Assembly (NCBI RefSeq): GCF_040907265.1 | Contig: NZ_JBFOHP010000002.1 | Coordinates: forward strand, 5,146,001-5,210,000 | Length of the DNA stretch: 64,000 bases | Reading direction: 5' to 3' | From: Streptomyces sclerotialus | GTDB lineage: Bacteria; Actinomycetota; Actinomycetes; Streptomycetales; Streptomycetaceae | The notes under the pieces: generated by a model | The model's database searches: none | What the model was told of the DNA's origin: nothing | Seen by the model: the letters and a program-made list of their open reading frames with translations, nothing else | Position numbers and translations under genes: made by a program | Part shown: positions 1-8,946 of the stretch, one piece after another | Layout: each line of letters opens with the position of its first letter | Numbering within the stretch: position 1 is the stretch's first letter

Positions 1-1299
1 CTCCCTGTACGCACACGGCACCCCCGCCGAGGCAGTGATCGGCCCCACGGGCGCCACCACCACCCGGCCGCCGGCCTGAGCCGGCTCAGTGCCTGTCTCC
101 ACCTCCAGCGCCCGTTCCGCGTTGTCGACCAACTCCTTGTAGGTGACGACCTCGACGCGGTTCAGGTGGGTGTTGAGCGTGCGCAGAGCTTCGTTGATCT
201 CTTCTTCGGCCGCTTCGGGTTGCAGGGCCGGATGGCCGATCAGGACGAGAGCGCTTGCCCGGCGAGTTTCGATGCCCAGTTCGTCGCGAATGCGGAGTCT
301 GTGTTCGTCCAGGCCGACCAGATAGTTCACCGCTTGGCTCACGGCATCGTGCACCTCAGCCGTAGGGACCCAACACCCGCGATGCCTCTTGACGAGGGAG
401 CCACGGAGGCCCATGGCACGCTTCAACTCGACGACGTGAAGGGCCCCGTCGCCTCGTATGAGGGGGATGTCGACCTCGTCACCCGGTACCAGTCTGCGCT
501 GCACCGCTTGGCCCACGAACTGGCCCCCGAAAATCCAATGCTGCCCTGCCAAGGCGTGTTGCAGGTCGTGTTCGCTCGCTGCGGGGTCCTCTGCCGCTTT
601 GCGGAGAGCTTTCAGGTCCCGTCGGCGGCGCTGGATCTCCGCGGCGCGGAGGAGCAGCTGCCCCTCCTTGTCCGCGGCCAGGACCGCGAGCGCGTCGGGA
701 TTCAGAACGATGCGGCGGGCGGTCTCCTCGGGGACCTCCACGTCGATCCGCTCCCGGAAGACCTGTTCCAACCATGCGGCGACCTCGGCCATGCCGCGAA
801 GGATCCGGTACCGGCTCGGACGTTCCCCGGACGGTTGCATGAAGCGCGCGTCCTGGCCGACGGCCCGAACATGGGCCAGTACCTCGCCCACCGTTGCGCC
901 GGGGTTGTCCTCGAAGTGTTTCTCTCCGAGCTGTGTGAAGAACTCCAGGCTGGCAGAGAGCGTCCGTGCCAAGTAGTCCTGTGCATGGCTCACCGGCTCC
1001 GTCGACCGCCGGAAACGCTCGTACCGCTCTTCGAAGTCCGGCTGGAAAATGCGGCCTTCCGCGTAGTCCAGCGAGTCCTGTAACAGGCGTACGGCCTGCC
1101 ACTCCTCCGTGGCCGCTGCCACCGAACGTGCGCGTTCCAGTAAGGTCACGAGCGCTCGGCCGCCCCTGCGGTGACGGCTCTTACCGCCGTGCATGTGCTG
1201 GAAGACGGCTTCGAGCGCTTTCCTGACGACCTCACTCTCGGCGCGGTCCAAGACGTGTTCCAGCTGCAGCTGGAGCGATAAGTCAGATCTGACGTCCAT
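1..1299 (-). CDS. Shedu-like (DUF4263) nuclease-domain protein, incomplete at window edge
   Basis: The minus strand is open without a stop from an ATG at 1299 to base 1, so at least 433 residues are present and the C-terminus lies outside the window. An in-frame GTG at 1323 is an alternative start; neither has a clear ribosome-binding site. The N-terminal ~230 residues are helical and unrecognised. Around residues 255-400 the pattern fits the Shedu/DUF4263 fold, a PD-(D/E)XK nuclease: a WIFG motif at 255-258, then D277-I-P, then E291-L-K293, and a conserved Gln-containing helix (AVSQAVNYL). Shedu proteins are known anti-phage nucleases; defence activity here is inferred. Three Leu codons are TTA (1279-1281, 1141-1143, 1081-1083), rare in Streptomyces and dependent on the bldA tRNA. 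It lies 43 bp downstream of msrA on the same strand. The opposite strand is also open because of GC-rich codon bias. Confidence 0.72.
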   Translation of the reverse strand, partial: MDVRSDLSLQLQLEHVLDRAESEVVRKALEAVFQHMHGGKSRHRRGGRALVTLLERARSVAAATEEWQAVRLLQDSLDYAEGRIFQPDFEERYERFRRSTEPVSHAQDYLARTLSASLEFFTQLGEKHFEDNPGATVGEVLAHVRAVGQDARFMQPSGERPSRYRILRGMAEVAAWLEQVFRERIDVEVPEETARRIVLNPDALAVLAADKEGQLLLRAAEIQRRRRDLKALRKAAEDPAASEHDLQHALAGQHWIFGGQFVGQAVQRRLVPGDEVDIPLIRGDGALHVVELKRAMGLRGSLVKRHRGCWVPTAEVHDAVSQAVNYLVGLDEHRLRIRDELGIETRRASALVLIGHPALQPEAAEEEINEALRTLNTHLNRVEVVTYKELVDNAERALEVETGTEPAQAGGRVVVAPVGPITASAGVPCAYRE

Positions 1300-1342
1300 G
1301 CGGGGGATTGTGATACCCGGCACTGACAGTGGTGCTCAGGGG

Positions 1343-2008
1343 TCAGCCGTCGGCCGGGGCCACTCCCACCGGGCAGCTCACGCCCGTGCCGCCGATGCCG
1401 CAGTAGCCTGCGGGGTTCTTGTCGAGGTACTGCTGGTGGTAGGCCTCGGCCGGGTAGAAGGGGCGGGTGGCGGCGGGGAGGATCTCGGTGGTGATGGTGC
1501 CGTGGCCGGCGGCCGACAGGACCTTCTGGTAGGCGTCGCGGGAGGCCTCGGCCGCCGTGGCCTGCTCCGCGGAGTGGGTGTAGACCGCCGAGCGGTACTG
1601 GGTGCCGACGTCGTTGCCCTGGCGGAAGCCCTGGGTGGGGTCGTGGGACTCCCAGAAGATCTTGAGCAGGGCGGCGTAGGAGACCTTCGAGGGGTCGAAG
1701 ACGACGCGGACCGCCTCGGTGTGGCCGGTGTGGCCGCTGCAGACCTCTTCGTACGTGGGGTTCGGGGTGTGGCCGCCCTGGTAGCCGACGAGGGTGGTCC
1801 AGACGCCTTCGGTCTGCCAGAACTTGCGCTCGGCGCCCCAGAAGCAGCCCAGGCCGAAGTCGGCCACCTCGAACCCTTCCGGGTACGGGCCGAGCAGCGC
1901 GTTGCCGAGGACGGTGTGGCGGTCGGGGACCGTGAACTCCGGCTCGGGGCGGCCCTTCAGCGCCTCCTCGGCGGAGGGGAGGTGGTTCTTGAAGCGGGAG
2001 AACAGCAT
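1343..2008 (-). CDS. msrA: Peptide methionine-(S)-S-oxide reductase MsrA
   Basis: Reduces methionine-S-sulfoxide in oxidised proteins and free methionine, a cytoplasmic repair step fed by thioredoxin. The protein is 221 residues, normal for actinobacterial MsrA with an N-terminal extension of about 45 residues. The catalytic motif GCFWG spans residues 54-58, with C55 as the sulfenic-acid cysteine. Resolving-cysteine candidates C203 and C212 lie in the glycine-rich tail. The family blocks [19 protein letters not shown] and the DVGTQYRS segment are intact. It stands alone on the minus strand, upstream of the Shedu-like gene. Start is an ATG. No regulatory site was recognised. Confidence 0.97.
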   Translation of the reverse strand: MLFSRFKNHLPSAEEALKGRPEPEFTVPDRHTVLGNALLGPYPEGFEVADFGLGCFWGAERKFWQTEGVWTTLVGYQGGHTPNPTYEEVCSGHTGHTEAVRVVFDPSKVSYAALLKIFWESHDPTQGFRQGNDVGTQYRSAVYTHSAEQATAAEASRDAYQKVLSAAGHGTITTEILPAATRPFYPAEAYHQQYLDKNPAGYCGIGGTGVSCPVGVAPADG

Positions 2009-2123
2009 CGGGATCAGGCTCCGGGGAGGGGAGGGACGGGTCGGGGTCGGTCGTGATCCTGAGAACGCTCCGCGCGGGGCGGGAATTCCGGGGGCGGGAC
2101 GGGCCGAGGACGGACCGGAGCGG

Positions 2124-3266
2124 TCAGGACGGCGGGAGGGTGGCCGGGGTGCCGCCCTGGGACTCCCAGCCGGCGACCGCGAGGGCGCGGTAGGTGGCGT
2201 AGACGGCGGCCGGGTGCGGGTCGTAGGACCAGGGCACGGCGCCGACGTGGCCGTCGACGTGCCGCAGCTGCTCCATCGCCTCGGCGTACCGCTCCGCCTG
2301 GACGAGGAACCAGACGAGGAGGTGGCGGACGTGCGGCGCGACCGGGTGGTCGGCGGGGGCCTGGCGCAGCGCGTAGTGCGCGCCCTCGATGGCGCGCTCG
2401 ACCACCGCGCTCTGGAAGAGGCTGCGGACCATGTTGGCCTCGGGGAGGTGGTCGAAGACGGAGAAGAGGGGCAGGGCGGGGAGGAGCGACTTCGCGGGGG
2501 CGCCCGCCGCGGCGCGCTCGGTGAAGGCGTCGGCGTCCTCCTTGGAGCCGTGCCACTTCTCCGACCAGTACGGGAGTGCCGCGAGGTGCGCGCCCATGTG
2601 GTGCGGGGCGCGCTGGACGACCTTGGACCACAGCTCCTCGTAGTCGGGGCGGCGGTCGCCCAGGCCGCGGGCCACGGCCAGCTCGATGATGTACGGCACC
2701 GGGCTGCCGGGGGCCAGCAGCCGCGCCTCCTGGCAGACCGTACGGGCCTCCTCCAGGATCATGCGGAAGTCCTGGGAGCCGGGGTCGCGCAGCGCCTGGA
2801 CCACGAGGAACTGCGCGTGCGTCTGGGCGCCGCCGGAGTCCTTCGGCTTCTCGGAGCGCCACGTGCGCAGCCAGATGCCGCCCATGGAGCCGCCCGGTGC
2901 CTCGGAGTGCGGGCCCGGAGCGCCGCCCTGTCCGGGCGCCGTCGCGAACGCCGCCGCGCCCGCCAGCGTCTGTACGCGCTGCCACCGGCGCTCGTCGCCC
3001 TCGGGGGTGTCCGCCAGCAGCCGGGACGCCGGCCGCCAGTCCTGGGTACGGGCGATCTCGGCCAGCGTCTCCGCCAGCTCCGGGTCGGGCCCCGGCAGCC
3101 GTACGTCCAGCTGCTCGGCGGGGACGAAGCCGTAGTCCGCCATCGGGTCGGCGGCCGCCGCCATGCCCCGGCCGGCCTGCTGGAGCGCGCGCCGGCGCCG
3201 TGCCAGGGGGTAGCCGATGACGCCCACGAGGACGAGGAGGGCGAGGAGAAGGAGCAGTACGTCCAT
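2124..3266 (-). CDS. Membrane-anchored hypothetical protein
   Basis: A 380-residue protein that I cannot assign to a named family. Residues 2-18 are a strongly hydrophobic leucine/valine helix followed by a cluster of arginines (RRRR near 23-26), which predicts one N-terminal membrane segment with the rest cytoplasmic. The remainder is alpha-helical, with alternating Ala/Leu/Arg helices and Trp/Tyr positions reminiscent of a degenerate TPR-like solenoid. It includes repeated short helices around residues 160-350. The long opposite-strand frames lack this hydrophobic pattern and are codon-bias shadows. It is read away from the downstream metB, and 115 bp separate its end from the msrA start. 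Confidence 0.75.
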   Translation of the reverse strand: MDVLLLLLALLVLVGVIGYPLARRRRALQQAGRGMAAAADPMADYGFVPAEQLDVRLPGPDPELAETLAEIARTQDWRPASRLLADTPEGDERRWQRVQTLAGAAAFATAPGQGGAPGPHSEAPGGSMGGIWLRTWRSEKPKDSGGAQTHAQFLVVQALRDPGSQDFRMILEEARTVCQEARLLAPGSPVPYIIELAVARGLGDRRPDYEELWSKVVQRAPHHMGAHLAALPYWSEKWHGSKEDADAFTERAAAGAPAKSLLPALPLFSVFDHLPEANMVRSLFQSAVVERAIEGAHYALRQAPADHPVAPHVRHLLVWFLVQAERYAEAMEQLRHVDGHVGAVPWSYDPHPAAVYATYRALAVAGWESQGGTPATLPPS

Positions 3267-3460
3267 GAGGAGTCGTTTCCAGGTCGGGTCGTCAGGCGCG
3301 CGGCGCCGGGGCGGCGCGGGCGGTGCGGTGGCTTTCCGGGCTCTTCGGTTGCTGTGCGGTGTCCGTCGGTGGCACGTGTGTGTCCACTTGTATCCACTCT
3401 CCAGCGAAGCAGAAAGTTCCTGGGGGTGCGCCGGCGCCGGGACGACTACCCTCGGCAGGC

Positions 3461-4621
3461 ATGAGTGATCAGCGCGGACAGCGCCACCAGCACTTCGAAA
3501 CCCTCGCCATCCACGCGGGGCAGGAAGCCGACCGGGCGACGGGTGCGGTATCGGTGCCCATCTACCAGGTCTCGACGTACAAGCAGGACGGGGTCGGCGG
3601 CCTGCGCGGCGGTTACGAGTACAGCCGCAGCGCCAATCCGACGCGTACGGCCCTGGAGGAGAACCTCGCGGCCCTGGACGGCGGCCGCCGCGGCCTCGCC
3701 TTCGCCTCCGGCCTGGCCGCCGAGGACTGCCTGCTGCGCACCCTGCTCGTCCCCGGTGACCACGTCGTCATCCCCGACGACGCGTACGGCGGCACGTTCC
3801 GCCTCTTCGCCAAGGTCGCCGAGCGCTGGGGCGTGGAGTGGTCCGTCGCCTCCTCCTCCGACCCGCGGGCCGTACGGGAGGCGGTCCGGCCGCGTACGAA
3901 GGCCATCTGGGTCGAGACGCCCAGCAACCCGCTGCTCGGCATCACCGACATCGCGGCCCTCGCCGACGTCGCGCGGACCGCGGGCGCGAAGCTCGTCGTC
4001 GACAACACCTTTGCCAGCCCTTACCTCCAGCAGCCGCTCGCGCTCGGCGCCGATGTCGTCGTGTACTCCACCACCAAGTACATGGGCGGTCACTCCGACG
4101 TGGTGGGCGGCGCGCTGGTCGTCAACGACGACGCGCTCGGCGAGGAGCTGGCCTTCCACCAGAACGCCATGGGCGCGATCGCCGGGCCCTTCGACGCCTG
4201 GCTGGTGATGCGCGGCATCAAGACGCTCGCCGTACGGATGGACCGGCACAGCGAGAACGCCACGCGCGTCGCCGAACTGCTCGCCTCGCACCCGAAGGTG
4301 ACCAAGGTCTACTACCCGGGGCTGCCCGAGCACCCGGGGCACGAGACCGCCGCCAAGCAGATGAAGGCCTTCGGCGGCATGGTGTCCTTCCAGGTCGCGG
4401 GCGGGGAGCAGGCCGCGGTCGACGTCTGCGACCGGGCGCGGCTGTTCACCCTGGGCGAGTCGCTGGGCGGCGTGGAGTCGCTGATCGAGCACCCGGGCCG
4501 GATGACGCACGCCTCGGCCGCCGGCTCCGCGCTGGAGGTACCGGCCGACCTGGTCCGCCTCTCGGTCGGCATCGAGTCCGTCGACGACCTGCTCGCGGAC
4601 CTGACGCAGGCGCTGGGCTGA
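3461..4621 (+). CDS. metB: Cystathionine gamma-synthase
   Basis: PLP enzyme of transsulfuration/methionine synthesis; joins an activated homoserine ester with cysteine to give cystathionine. From the ATG at 3461 it encodes 386 residues, the usual length of the Cys/Met-metabolism PLP family; an upstream in-frame extension to 3323 lacks family similarity. The PLP lysine is K206 in YSTTKYMGGHSD, the cofactor aspartate lies in the DNTFASPY block, and ETPSNPL is present. The C-terminal SLGGVESLIEHP and RLSVGIE motifs are intact. Cystathionine beta/gamma-lyases share the fold, so substrate direction is inferred from closest motif similarity to MetB. A terminator-like hairpin follows 15 bp after the stop. 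Confidence 0.93.
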   Translation: MSDQRGQRHQHFETLAIHAGQEADRATGAVSVPIYQVSTYKQDGVGGLRGGYEYSRSANPTRTALEENLAALDGGRRGLAFASGLAAEDCLLRTLLVPGDHVVIPDDAYGGTFRLFAKVAERWGVEWSVASSSDPRAVREAVRPRTKAIWVETPSNPLLGITDIAALADVARTAGAKLVVDNTFASPYLQQPLALGADVVVYSTTKYMGGHSDVVGGALVVNDDALGEELAFHQNAMGAIAGPFDAWLVMRGIKTLAVRMDRHSENATRVAELLASHPKVTKVYYPGLPEHPGHETAAKQMKAFGGMVSFQVAGGEQAAVDVCDRARLFTLGESLGGVESLIEHPGRMTHASAAGSALEVPADLVRLSVGIESVDDLLADLTQALG

Positions 4622-4635
4622 CCCGCCCCGCACGT

Positions 4636-4668
4636 ACCGGCCCGGAAGCCCATCGCATCCGGGCCGGT
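4636..4668 (+). terminator. Hairpin terminator after metB
   Basis: Perfect 11-bp inverted repeat (ACCGGCCCGGA at 4636-4646 and its complement at 4658-4668) around an 11-nt loop, just downstream of the metB stop. No T-run follows, which is common for Streptomyces terminators. Confidence 0.6.
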
Positions 4669-4705
4669 GCGCCGTCCGGAGGGTGCGCCGTCCGGAGGTG
4701 CGTTC

Positions 4706-4790
4706 CACCGCCCTTCCGGCGTCACCGCCCTTCCGGCGTCACCACCCTTCCGGCGTCACCGCCCTTCCGGCGTCACCACCCTTCCAGCGG
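4706..4790. repeat. 17-bp tandem repeat, five copies
   Basis: Five head-to-tail copies of a 17-bp unit (CACCGCCCTTCCGGCGT with G/A variation at position 5; the last copy diverges at its end). The array fills the gap between the convergent metB and the small membrane-protein gene and includes the latter's stop codon at 4773-4775. Confidence 0.9.
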
Positions 4791-5024
4791 CGGCGTCGTC
4801 CGCGACGGCGGCGGCACCCACGGCTGCTGGGTGACCGCCCAGACCGTGAACGCCACGGCCGCCAGGAACAGCAGCAGCCAGCCGGTCCGGCCCAGCCGTC
4901 GGCGCCGCAGCAGCAGCCGGCGCCCGCGTACGGCGGCGCGCAGCGCGAGATCGGGCGGGACCGGGGAGTGCGGTCCGTCGAGCATCCGCCGCACCTCCGC
5001 CTCCTTGCGGTCGGGCGGACTCAC
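4773..5024 (-). CDS. Small single-pass membrane protein coupled to a sigma-like gene
   Basis: Encodes 83 residues from a GTG at 5024 that overlaps the TGA of the preceding sigma-like gene (GTGA, 4 bp), so translation is probably coupled. The sequence starts VSPPDRKEAEVRRMLDGPH, has an arginine-rich stretch, and then one membrane segment (WLLLFLAAVAFTVWAV) near the C-terminus. The arrangement (cytoplasmic N-terminal helices, one TM, adjacent sigma gene) suggests an anti-sigma-like partner, but no zinc-binding HxxxCxxC motif is present. Function is therefore inferred from context only. The last residues and stop codon lie within the 17-bp repeat array. Confidence 0.65.
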   Translation of the reverse strand: MSPPDRKEAEVRRMLDGPHSPVPPDLALRAAVRGRRLLLRRRRLGRTGWLLLFLAAVAFTVWAVTQQPWVPPPSRTTPPLEGW

Positions 5025-5506
5025 GGTGCCACCGCCCCGGCACCCGAGGCGGACGGGGGCGCGGCGCCGCGCCGGGTGCTGCGCATCTCGGCGACGGCCC
5101 GCAGGCACAGGGCGTGCACGCGCTCGGCGGGCAGTCCCAGGAGGGCCGCGGTCTGCTCCTCGGCCACGCCCTCGTACAGCCGCAGGACGAGAATCAGCCG
5201 TTCCTGCGGCGCGAGCCGGTCCAGCAGGCCGCCGCGGGGCCGCCGGTGGCGCCACGCCGTACGGGCGAAGTGCGCGGCCAGCTCCTGGCGGGTGCGGTCG
5301 TAGGGGTCCTCCCCGCGCAGCCGGTCCCAGTACGCGTACGTACGGGACAGCGCGGTCGTCAGCAGTTCCTCGGCGACCGGTGCCGCGCCGGACGGTTCCC
5401 CCGTCAGCAGCGTGGCCGTGTGCAGCAGCCGGCCCGCCGCGCCCGCCACGAAGGCCTCGAAGTCCTGGGCGCGGCGGCGCTCCTGAGCAGCCCGCCGCTC
5501 TCGCAC
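5021..5506 (-). CDS. SigE-family-like RNA polymerase sigma factor
   Basis: A 161-residue protein beginning at a GTG (5506), preceded by a GGGAGG ribosome-binding site. The N-terminal half (FEAFVAGAAGRLLHTATLL, then LSRTYAYWDRL) matches sigma region 2 of the small SigE-type ECF factors. The segment LDRLAPQERLILVLRLYEG, followed by TAALLGLPAERVHALCLRA, is a region-4 helix-turn-helix. Region 2 is short and lacks some acidic -10-recognition residues, so it may be a degenerate or specialised sigma. It is transcribed with the overlapping small membrane-protein gene. Target promoters cannot be read from the sequence. Confidence 0.75.
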   Translation of the reverse strand: MRERRAAQERRRAQDFEAFVAGAAGRLLHTATLLTGEPSGAAPVAEELLTTALSRTYAYWDRLRGEDPYDRTRQELAAHFARTAWRHRRPRGGLLDRLAPQERLILVLRLYEGVAEEQTAALLGLPAERVHALCLRAVAEMRSTRRGAAPPSASGAGAVAP

Positions 5507-5654
5507 AGTGCCTCCCGGTAGGGGCCTGGCTCACGGGGCAGGCCCTCGCGGGCCCGGCGGCCCGGTCATGGCTCCATGGCACGGCAGTACGGGCACGGGG
5601 GTCAAGAGCCGTGCGGCAGGTGGCGCGTCCGGCGAGGCGGCGCCCGGGTGCGGC

Positions 5655-6155
5655 TCAGGAAGCCGGCGCCCCGGGGGACAGTGATGCCGTCACCGTCGAG
5701 AGCGAGGCATTGAAGCGCGTCAGGAGCGTGGTGAAGGCGTTGCGCTCCTCCTCGCTCCACTCCTCCGTGACCAGCGCCATCAGCTCGCGGCGCGAGGCGC
5801 GCACCTCCTCCAGGCGGGCCCGGCCGCGCTCGGAGAGCTGCAGGACGACCGCGCGCCCGTCCTCGGGGTGCGAGGCGCGGGTGACCAGCCCTGCGTCGAC
5901 CAGCGGCGCGACCTGGCGGGTGACCGTCGAGGAGTCGATGCCCATGCCGGCGGCCAGGGCCTTGACGCCCATCGCGCCCTCCTGGTCGAGCCGGTTGAGC
6001 AGCAGGTAGGCGGCGCGGTCCATGGAGTTGCGTGCCTGCCCGACACCGCCGAGCCGGCTCTGTTCGGCGCGGCGGGCGAAGACGGCGACTTGATGTTGCA
6101 GCGCGTCAAGAAGAGCGGGATCGGTGTGGGTCGTCATGTCCGAAGAGGTGGGCAT
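5655..6155 (-). CDS. MarR-family transcriptional regulator
   Basis: A 166-residue dimeric winged-helix regulator. The recognisable core is ALAAGMGIDSSTVTRQVAPL (recognition helix), followed by the wing LVTRASHPEDGRAVVLQLSERG with the conserved D-R pair, flanked by N- and C-terminal dimerisation helices. It is transcribed divergently from the threonine dehydratase gene across about 155 bp, where its operator would be expected. The ligand is unknown. Neither the ATG at 6155 nor the alternative at 6137 has a strong ribosome-binding site, so the start is uncertain by six residues. A DrrAB-type exporter lies two genes away and could be a target, which is inference. Confidence 0.9.
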   Translation of the reverse strand: MPTSSDMTTHTDPALLDALQHQVAVFARRAEQSRLGGVGQARNSMDRAAYLLLNRLDQEGAMGVKALAAGMGIDSSTVTRQVAPLVDAGLVTRASHPEDGRAVVLQLSERGRARLEEVRASRRELMALVTEEWSEEERNAFTTLLTRFNASLSTVTASLSPGAPAS

Positions 6156-6311
6156 GGCCGGATGCTCGCTTCATGGGGGTGCGTACGGATTGGGGGACAG
6201 AGTACGCGGCCCGCGGGAGGACCGTACCGGCGGCGACCAAAGATGTACGGGTACGGGCCGGGTCTCCCGGCCGCGGGCGCCCGCCGCGGCGCGAGCTGTA
6301 AGACTGGCGCC

Positions 6312-7619
6312 ATGGCCGATCACACGCCGCAGACGCCCGCTTCCGCCGCTCCCGGGACCGCCGGTCCCGCGACGGCCGCCCCCGCCCCGGGAACCGCGGA
6401 GGCACCAGGGGTGCTTCCCGCCGTCACGCTTGACGACATCCACGGTGCGCAGAAGCTGCTGTCCGGGGTGAGCCGGTCCACGGTGCTGGAGGGCAGCCGC
6501 TTCCTGTCCGGGCTGGTGGGCTCGCCGGTCCACTTCAAGTGCGAGAATCTCCAGCGCACCGGCTCGTTCAAGATCCGCGGTGCGTACGTCAGGATCGCCG
6601 GGCTGTCGCAGGAGGAACGTTCCTCCGGAGTGGTCGCGGCGAGCGCGGGGAACCACGCGCAGGGCGTGGCGCTGGCCGCCTCCCTGCTCGGCGTCCACTC
6701 GACCGTCTTCATGCCCGAAGGGGCCCCGCTGCCCAAGGTCGCCGCGACCCGCGACTACGGAGCCGAGGTGCGGCTGCACGGCCAGGTCGTCGACGAGACG
6801 CTGGCCGCGGCGCAGCAGTACGCACAGGAGACGGGCGCGGTCTTCATCCACCCCTTCGACCACCGCGACATCATCGCGGGACAGGGCACGGTCGGCCTGG
6901 AGATCCTGGAGCAGTGCCCCGAGGTCCGCACGATCGTGGTCGGCATCGGCGGCGGCGGGCTCGCCGCGGGCATCGCGGTGGCCGTCAAGGCCGTCCGGCC
7001 CGACGTACGGATAGTCGGGGTGCAGGCGGCCGGCGCCGCCGCATACCCGCCCTCGCTGGCCGCCGGACGGCCCGTCGCGATCGAGTCCCCGGCGACGATG
7101 GCCGACGGCATCAAGGTCGGACGGCCGGGCGACGTACCGTTCGGCATCATCGGCGAACTGGTCGACGAGGTCCGCACGGTCTCCGAGGACGCGCTCTCCA
7201 GTGCGCTGCTGCTCTGCCTGGAGCGGGCCAAGATGGTCGTCGAGCCGGCCGGGGCCAGCCCGGTCGCTGCGCTGCTGTCCGAGCCGGGGGCCTTCCAGGG
7301 CCCGGTGGTCGCGGTGCTCTCCGGCGGCAACGTCGACCCGCTCCTCATGCAGCGCATCCTGCGCCACGGCATGGCGGCCGGCGGCCGCTACCTCTCGCTG
7401 CGGCTGCGCCTGACGGACCGGCCGGGCGCGCTGGCGACGCTGCTGGGTGTGCTGTCCGGGATGGACGCGAACGTGCTCGACGTCCAGCACGTACGGACCG
7501 ATCCGCGGCTCGGCATCACCGAGGCCGAGGTCGAACTGCACCTGGAGACCCAGGGACCCGAGCACTGCACGGAGGTCGGCACGGCGCTCCGCGAGGCGGG
7601 CTACACGGTGATCCCCTGA
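6312..7619 (+). CDS. ilvA: Threonine ammonia-lyase (threonine dehydratase) with ACT domain
   Basis: Deaminates threonine (and serine) to 2-oxobutyrate, feeding isoleucine synthesis or threonine breakdown. The ATG at 6312 gives 435 residues. The first ~35 residues are an Ala/Pro/Thr-rich extension not found in the catalytic fold. PLP binds K87 in TGSFKIRGA, SAGNHAQG is the substrate loop, and GIGGGGLAAG is the phosphate-binding loop. Residues from about 360 form one ACT-like regulatory domain (SLRLRLTDRPGALATLLGVL). A single ACT domain and this size resemble the short IlvA/TdcB-type enzymes rather than the long two-ACT biosynthetic form. A strong hairpin follows 50 bp downstream. Confidence 0.94.
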   Translation: MADHTPQTPASAAPGTAGPATAAPAPGTAEAPGVLPAVTLDDIHGAQKLLSGVSRSTVLEGSRFLSGLVGSPVHFKCENLQRTGSFKIRGAYVRIAGLSQEERSSGVVAASAGNHAQGVALAASLLGVHSTVFMPEGAPLPKVAATRDYGAEVRLHGQVVDETLAAAQQYAQETGAVFIHPFDHRDIIAGQGTVGLEILEQCPEVRTIVVGIGGGGLAAGIAVAVKAVRPDVRIVGVQAAGAAAYPPSLAAGRPVAIESPATMADGIKVGRPGDVPFGIIGELVDEVRTVSEDALSSALLLCLERAKMVVEPAGASPVAALLSEPGAFQGPVVAVLSGGNVDPLLMQRILRHGMAAGGRYLSLRLRLTDRPGALATLLGVLSGMDANVLDVQHVRTDPRLGITEAEVELHLETQGPEHCTEVGTALREAGYTVIP

Positions 7620-7668
7620 CCGCCCGCTGAACCGTGCCGGGCACGATTGCCCGGAGACAGCGGAGGAT

Positions 7669-7701
7669 CCGACGGCCGGTGCCCGGGGCACCGGCCGTCG
7701 G
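7669..7701 (+). terminator. Hairpin terminator after ilvA
   Basis: Perfect 15-bp stem (CCGACGGCCGGTGCC at 7669-7683 pairing with 7687-7701) and 3-nt loop, downstream of the threonine dehydratase stop. Confidence 0.8.
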
Positions 7702-7857
7702 CGTTCTCGGAAGAGCCTCCGGAGGGGGCTGTTCCTGTGGCGCAATCGTGATGTCGGCGCAATCGTGGCGTTCCGTGCCGCCGGTCGCCCGCCGAGCGGG
7801 TGAAATCCGGCAAACGTAATATTTTTCTCGAAACCCCCAAACCCTGGGAGGGCCTGG

Positions 7858-8946
7858 ATGCCAGGCGCTATTTACGCCGAGGGCCTCGTGAAGACCTTCG
7901 GCGACGTGAGGGCTCTGGACGGTGTCGACATCGACGTCCCCGAAGGGACCGTCCTCGGTCTGCTCGGTCCGAACGGTGCCGGGAAGACCACCACGGTGCG
8001 GGTCCTGACGACCCTGCTGCGGCCCGACCGCGGCAGGGCGGAGGTGGCCGGGATCGACGTACTGGAGCGCCCCGACGACGTGCGGCGCGCGATCGGCCTG
8101 TCCGGCCAGTTCGCCGCCGTCGACGAGTACCTGACCGGCCGGGAGAACCTCACCATGGTCGGCCGGCTGTACCAGATGAGCGCGAAGGCGGCGAAGGCGC
8201 GGGCCGGCGAACTGCTGGACCGCTTCCACCTCGCCGACGCGGGCGACCGGCCGGCGAAGACCTACTCCGGCGGCATGCGGCGCCGCCTCGACCTGGCCGC
8301 CGCGCTGGTCGTCAGCCCGCCCGTGATGTTCATGGACGAGCCGACCACAGGCCTGGACCCGCGCAACCGCCAGGAGCTGTGGGACGTGATCCAGGAGCTG
8401 GTCGCGGGCGGCACGACGCTGCTGCTCACCACGCAGTACCTGGAGGAGGCCGACCACCTCGCGCACGACATCTGCGTGGTCGACCACGGCCGGGTCATCG
8501 CGCGCGGCACCTCCGACCAGCTCAAGGCGCAGACCGGCGGCGAACGCGTCGAGGTCGTCGTGCACACGCCCGGCCGACTGGGCACGGCGGAGGAGGTACT
8601 GCGCGGCTTCGGCACGGGCGCGGCCAAGGTGGAGCGGCACACCCGCAAGATCACCGTGCCGGTCACCGGCGGCGCCAGGCTCCTCGCGGAGGTCATCCGG
8701 GAACTGGACCTCCGGGGCGTCGAGATCGACGACGTCGGGCTGCGCCGCCCGACCTTGGACGACGTCTTCATCTCGCTGACCGGCCATGCGGCCGAGACCC
8801 CCGCGGAGGACGAGGAGGACGGCGACGGCCCGGCGGACGACGGCTCCGGCGCGGCGGCAGCCGCCGGCCGCGGCAGGGGCCGGCGCAGGAGCAGAGGCGA
8901 GGGCAGGGGCAGAGACCGGCGGGCGGCGCGGGAGGCGGCGAAGTGA
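7858..8946 (+). CDS. ABC exporter ATP-binding protein, DrrA family
   Basis: Powers a two-gene exporter of the daunorubicin-resistance type. Of 362 residues, the first ~310 are a standard DrrA ATPase: Walker A GPNGAGKTTT near residue 40, Q-loop SGQFAAVDEYLTG, signature YSGGMRRRLDLA, Walker B VMFMDEPTTGLD, and the DrrA C-terminal domain ending RRPTLDDVFISLTGH. The last ~45 residues are unusual: an acidic stretch (EDEEDGDGPADD), then an Arg/Gly-rich tail (GRGRGRRRSRGEGRGR). A GGGAGG ribosome-binding site precedes the ATG. The stop overlaps the permease start (GTGA). Antibiotic or lipid export is known for the family; the substrate here is unknown. Confidence 0.93.
   Translation: MPGAIYAEGLVKTFGDVRALDGVDIDVPEGTVLGLLGPNGAGKTTTVRVLTTLLRPDRGRAEVAGIDVLERPDDVRRAIGLSGQFAAVDEYLTGRENLTMVGRLYQMSAKAAKARAGELLDRFHLADAGDRPAKTYSGGMRRRLDLAAALVVSPPVMFMDEPTTGLDPRNRQELWDVIQELVAGGTTLLLTTQYLEEADHLAHDICVVDHGRVIARGTSDQLKAQTGGERVEVVVHTPGRLGTAEEVLRGFGTGAAKVERHTRKITVPVTGGARLLAEVIRELDLRGVEIDDVGLRRPTLDDVFISLTGHAAETPAEDEEDGDGPADDGSGAAAAAGRGRGRRRSRGEGRGRDRRAAREAAK

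Noticed and set aside
166..1083. Plus-strand open frame of 305 codons as a gene
   Set aside because: It mirrors the Shedu-like minus-strand frame, has no ribosome-binding site or family motif, and its existence follows from GC-biased codons.
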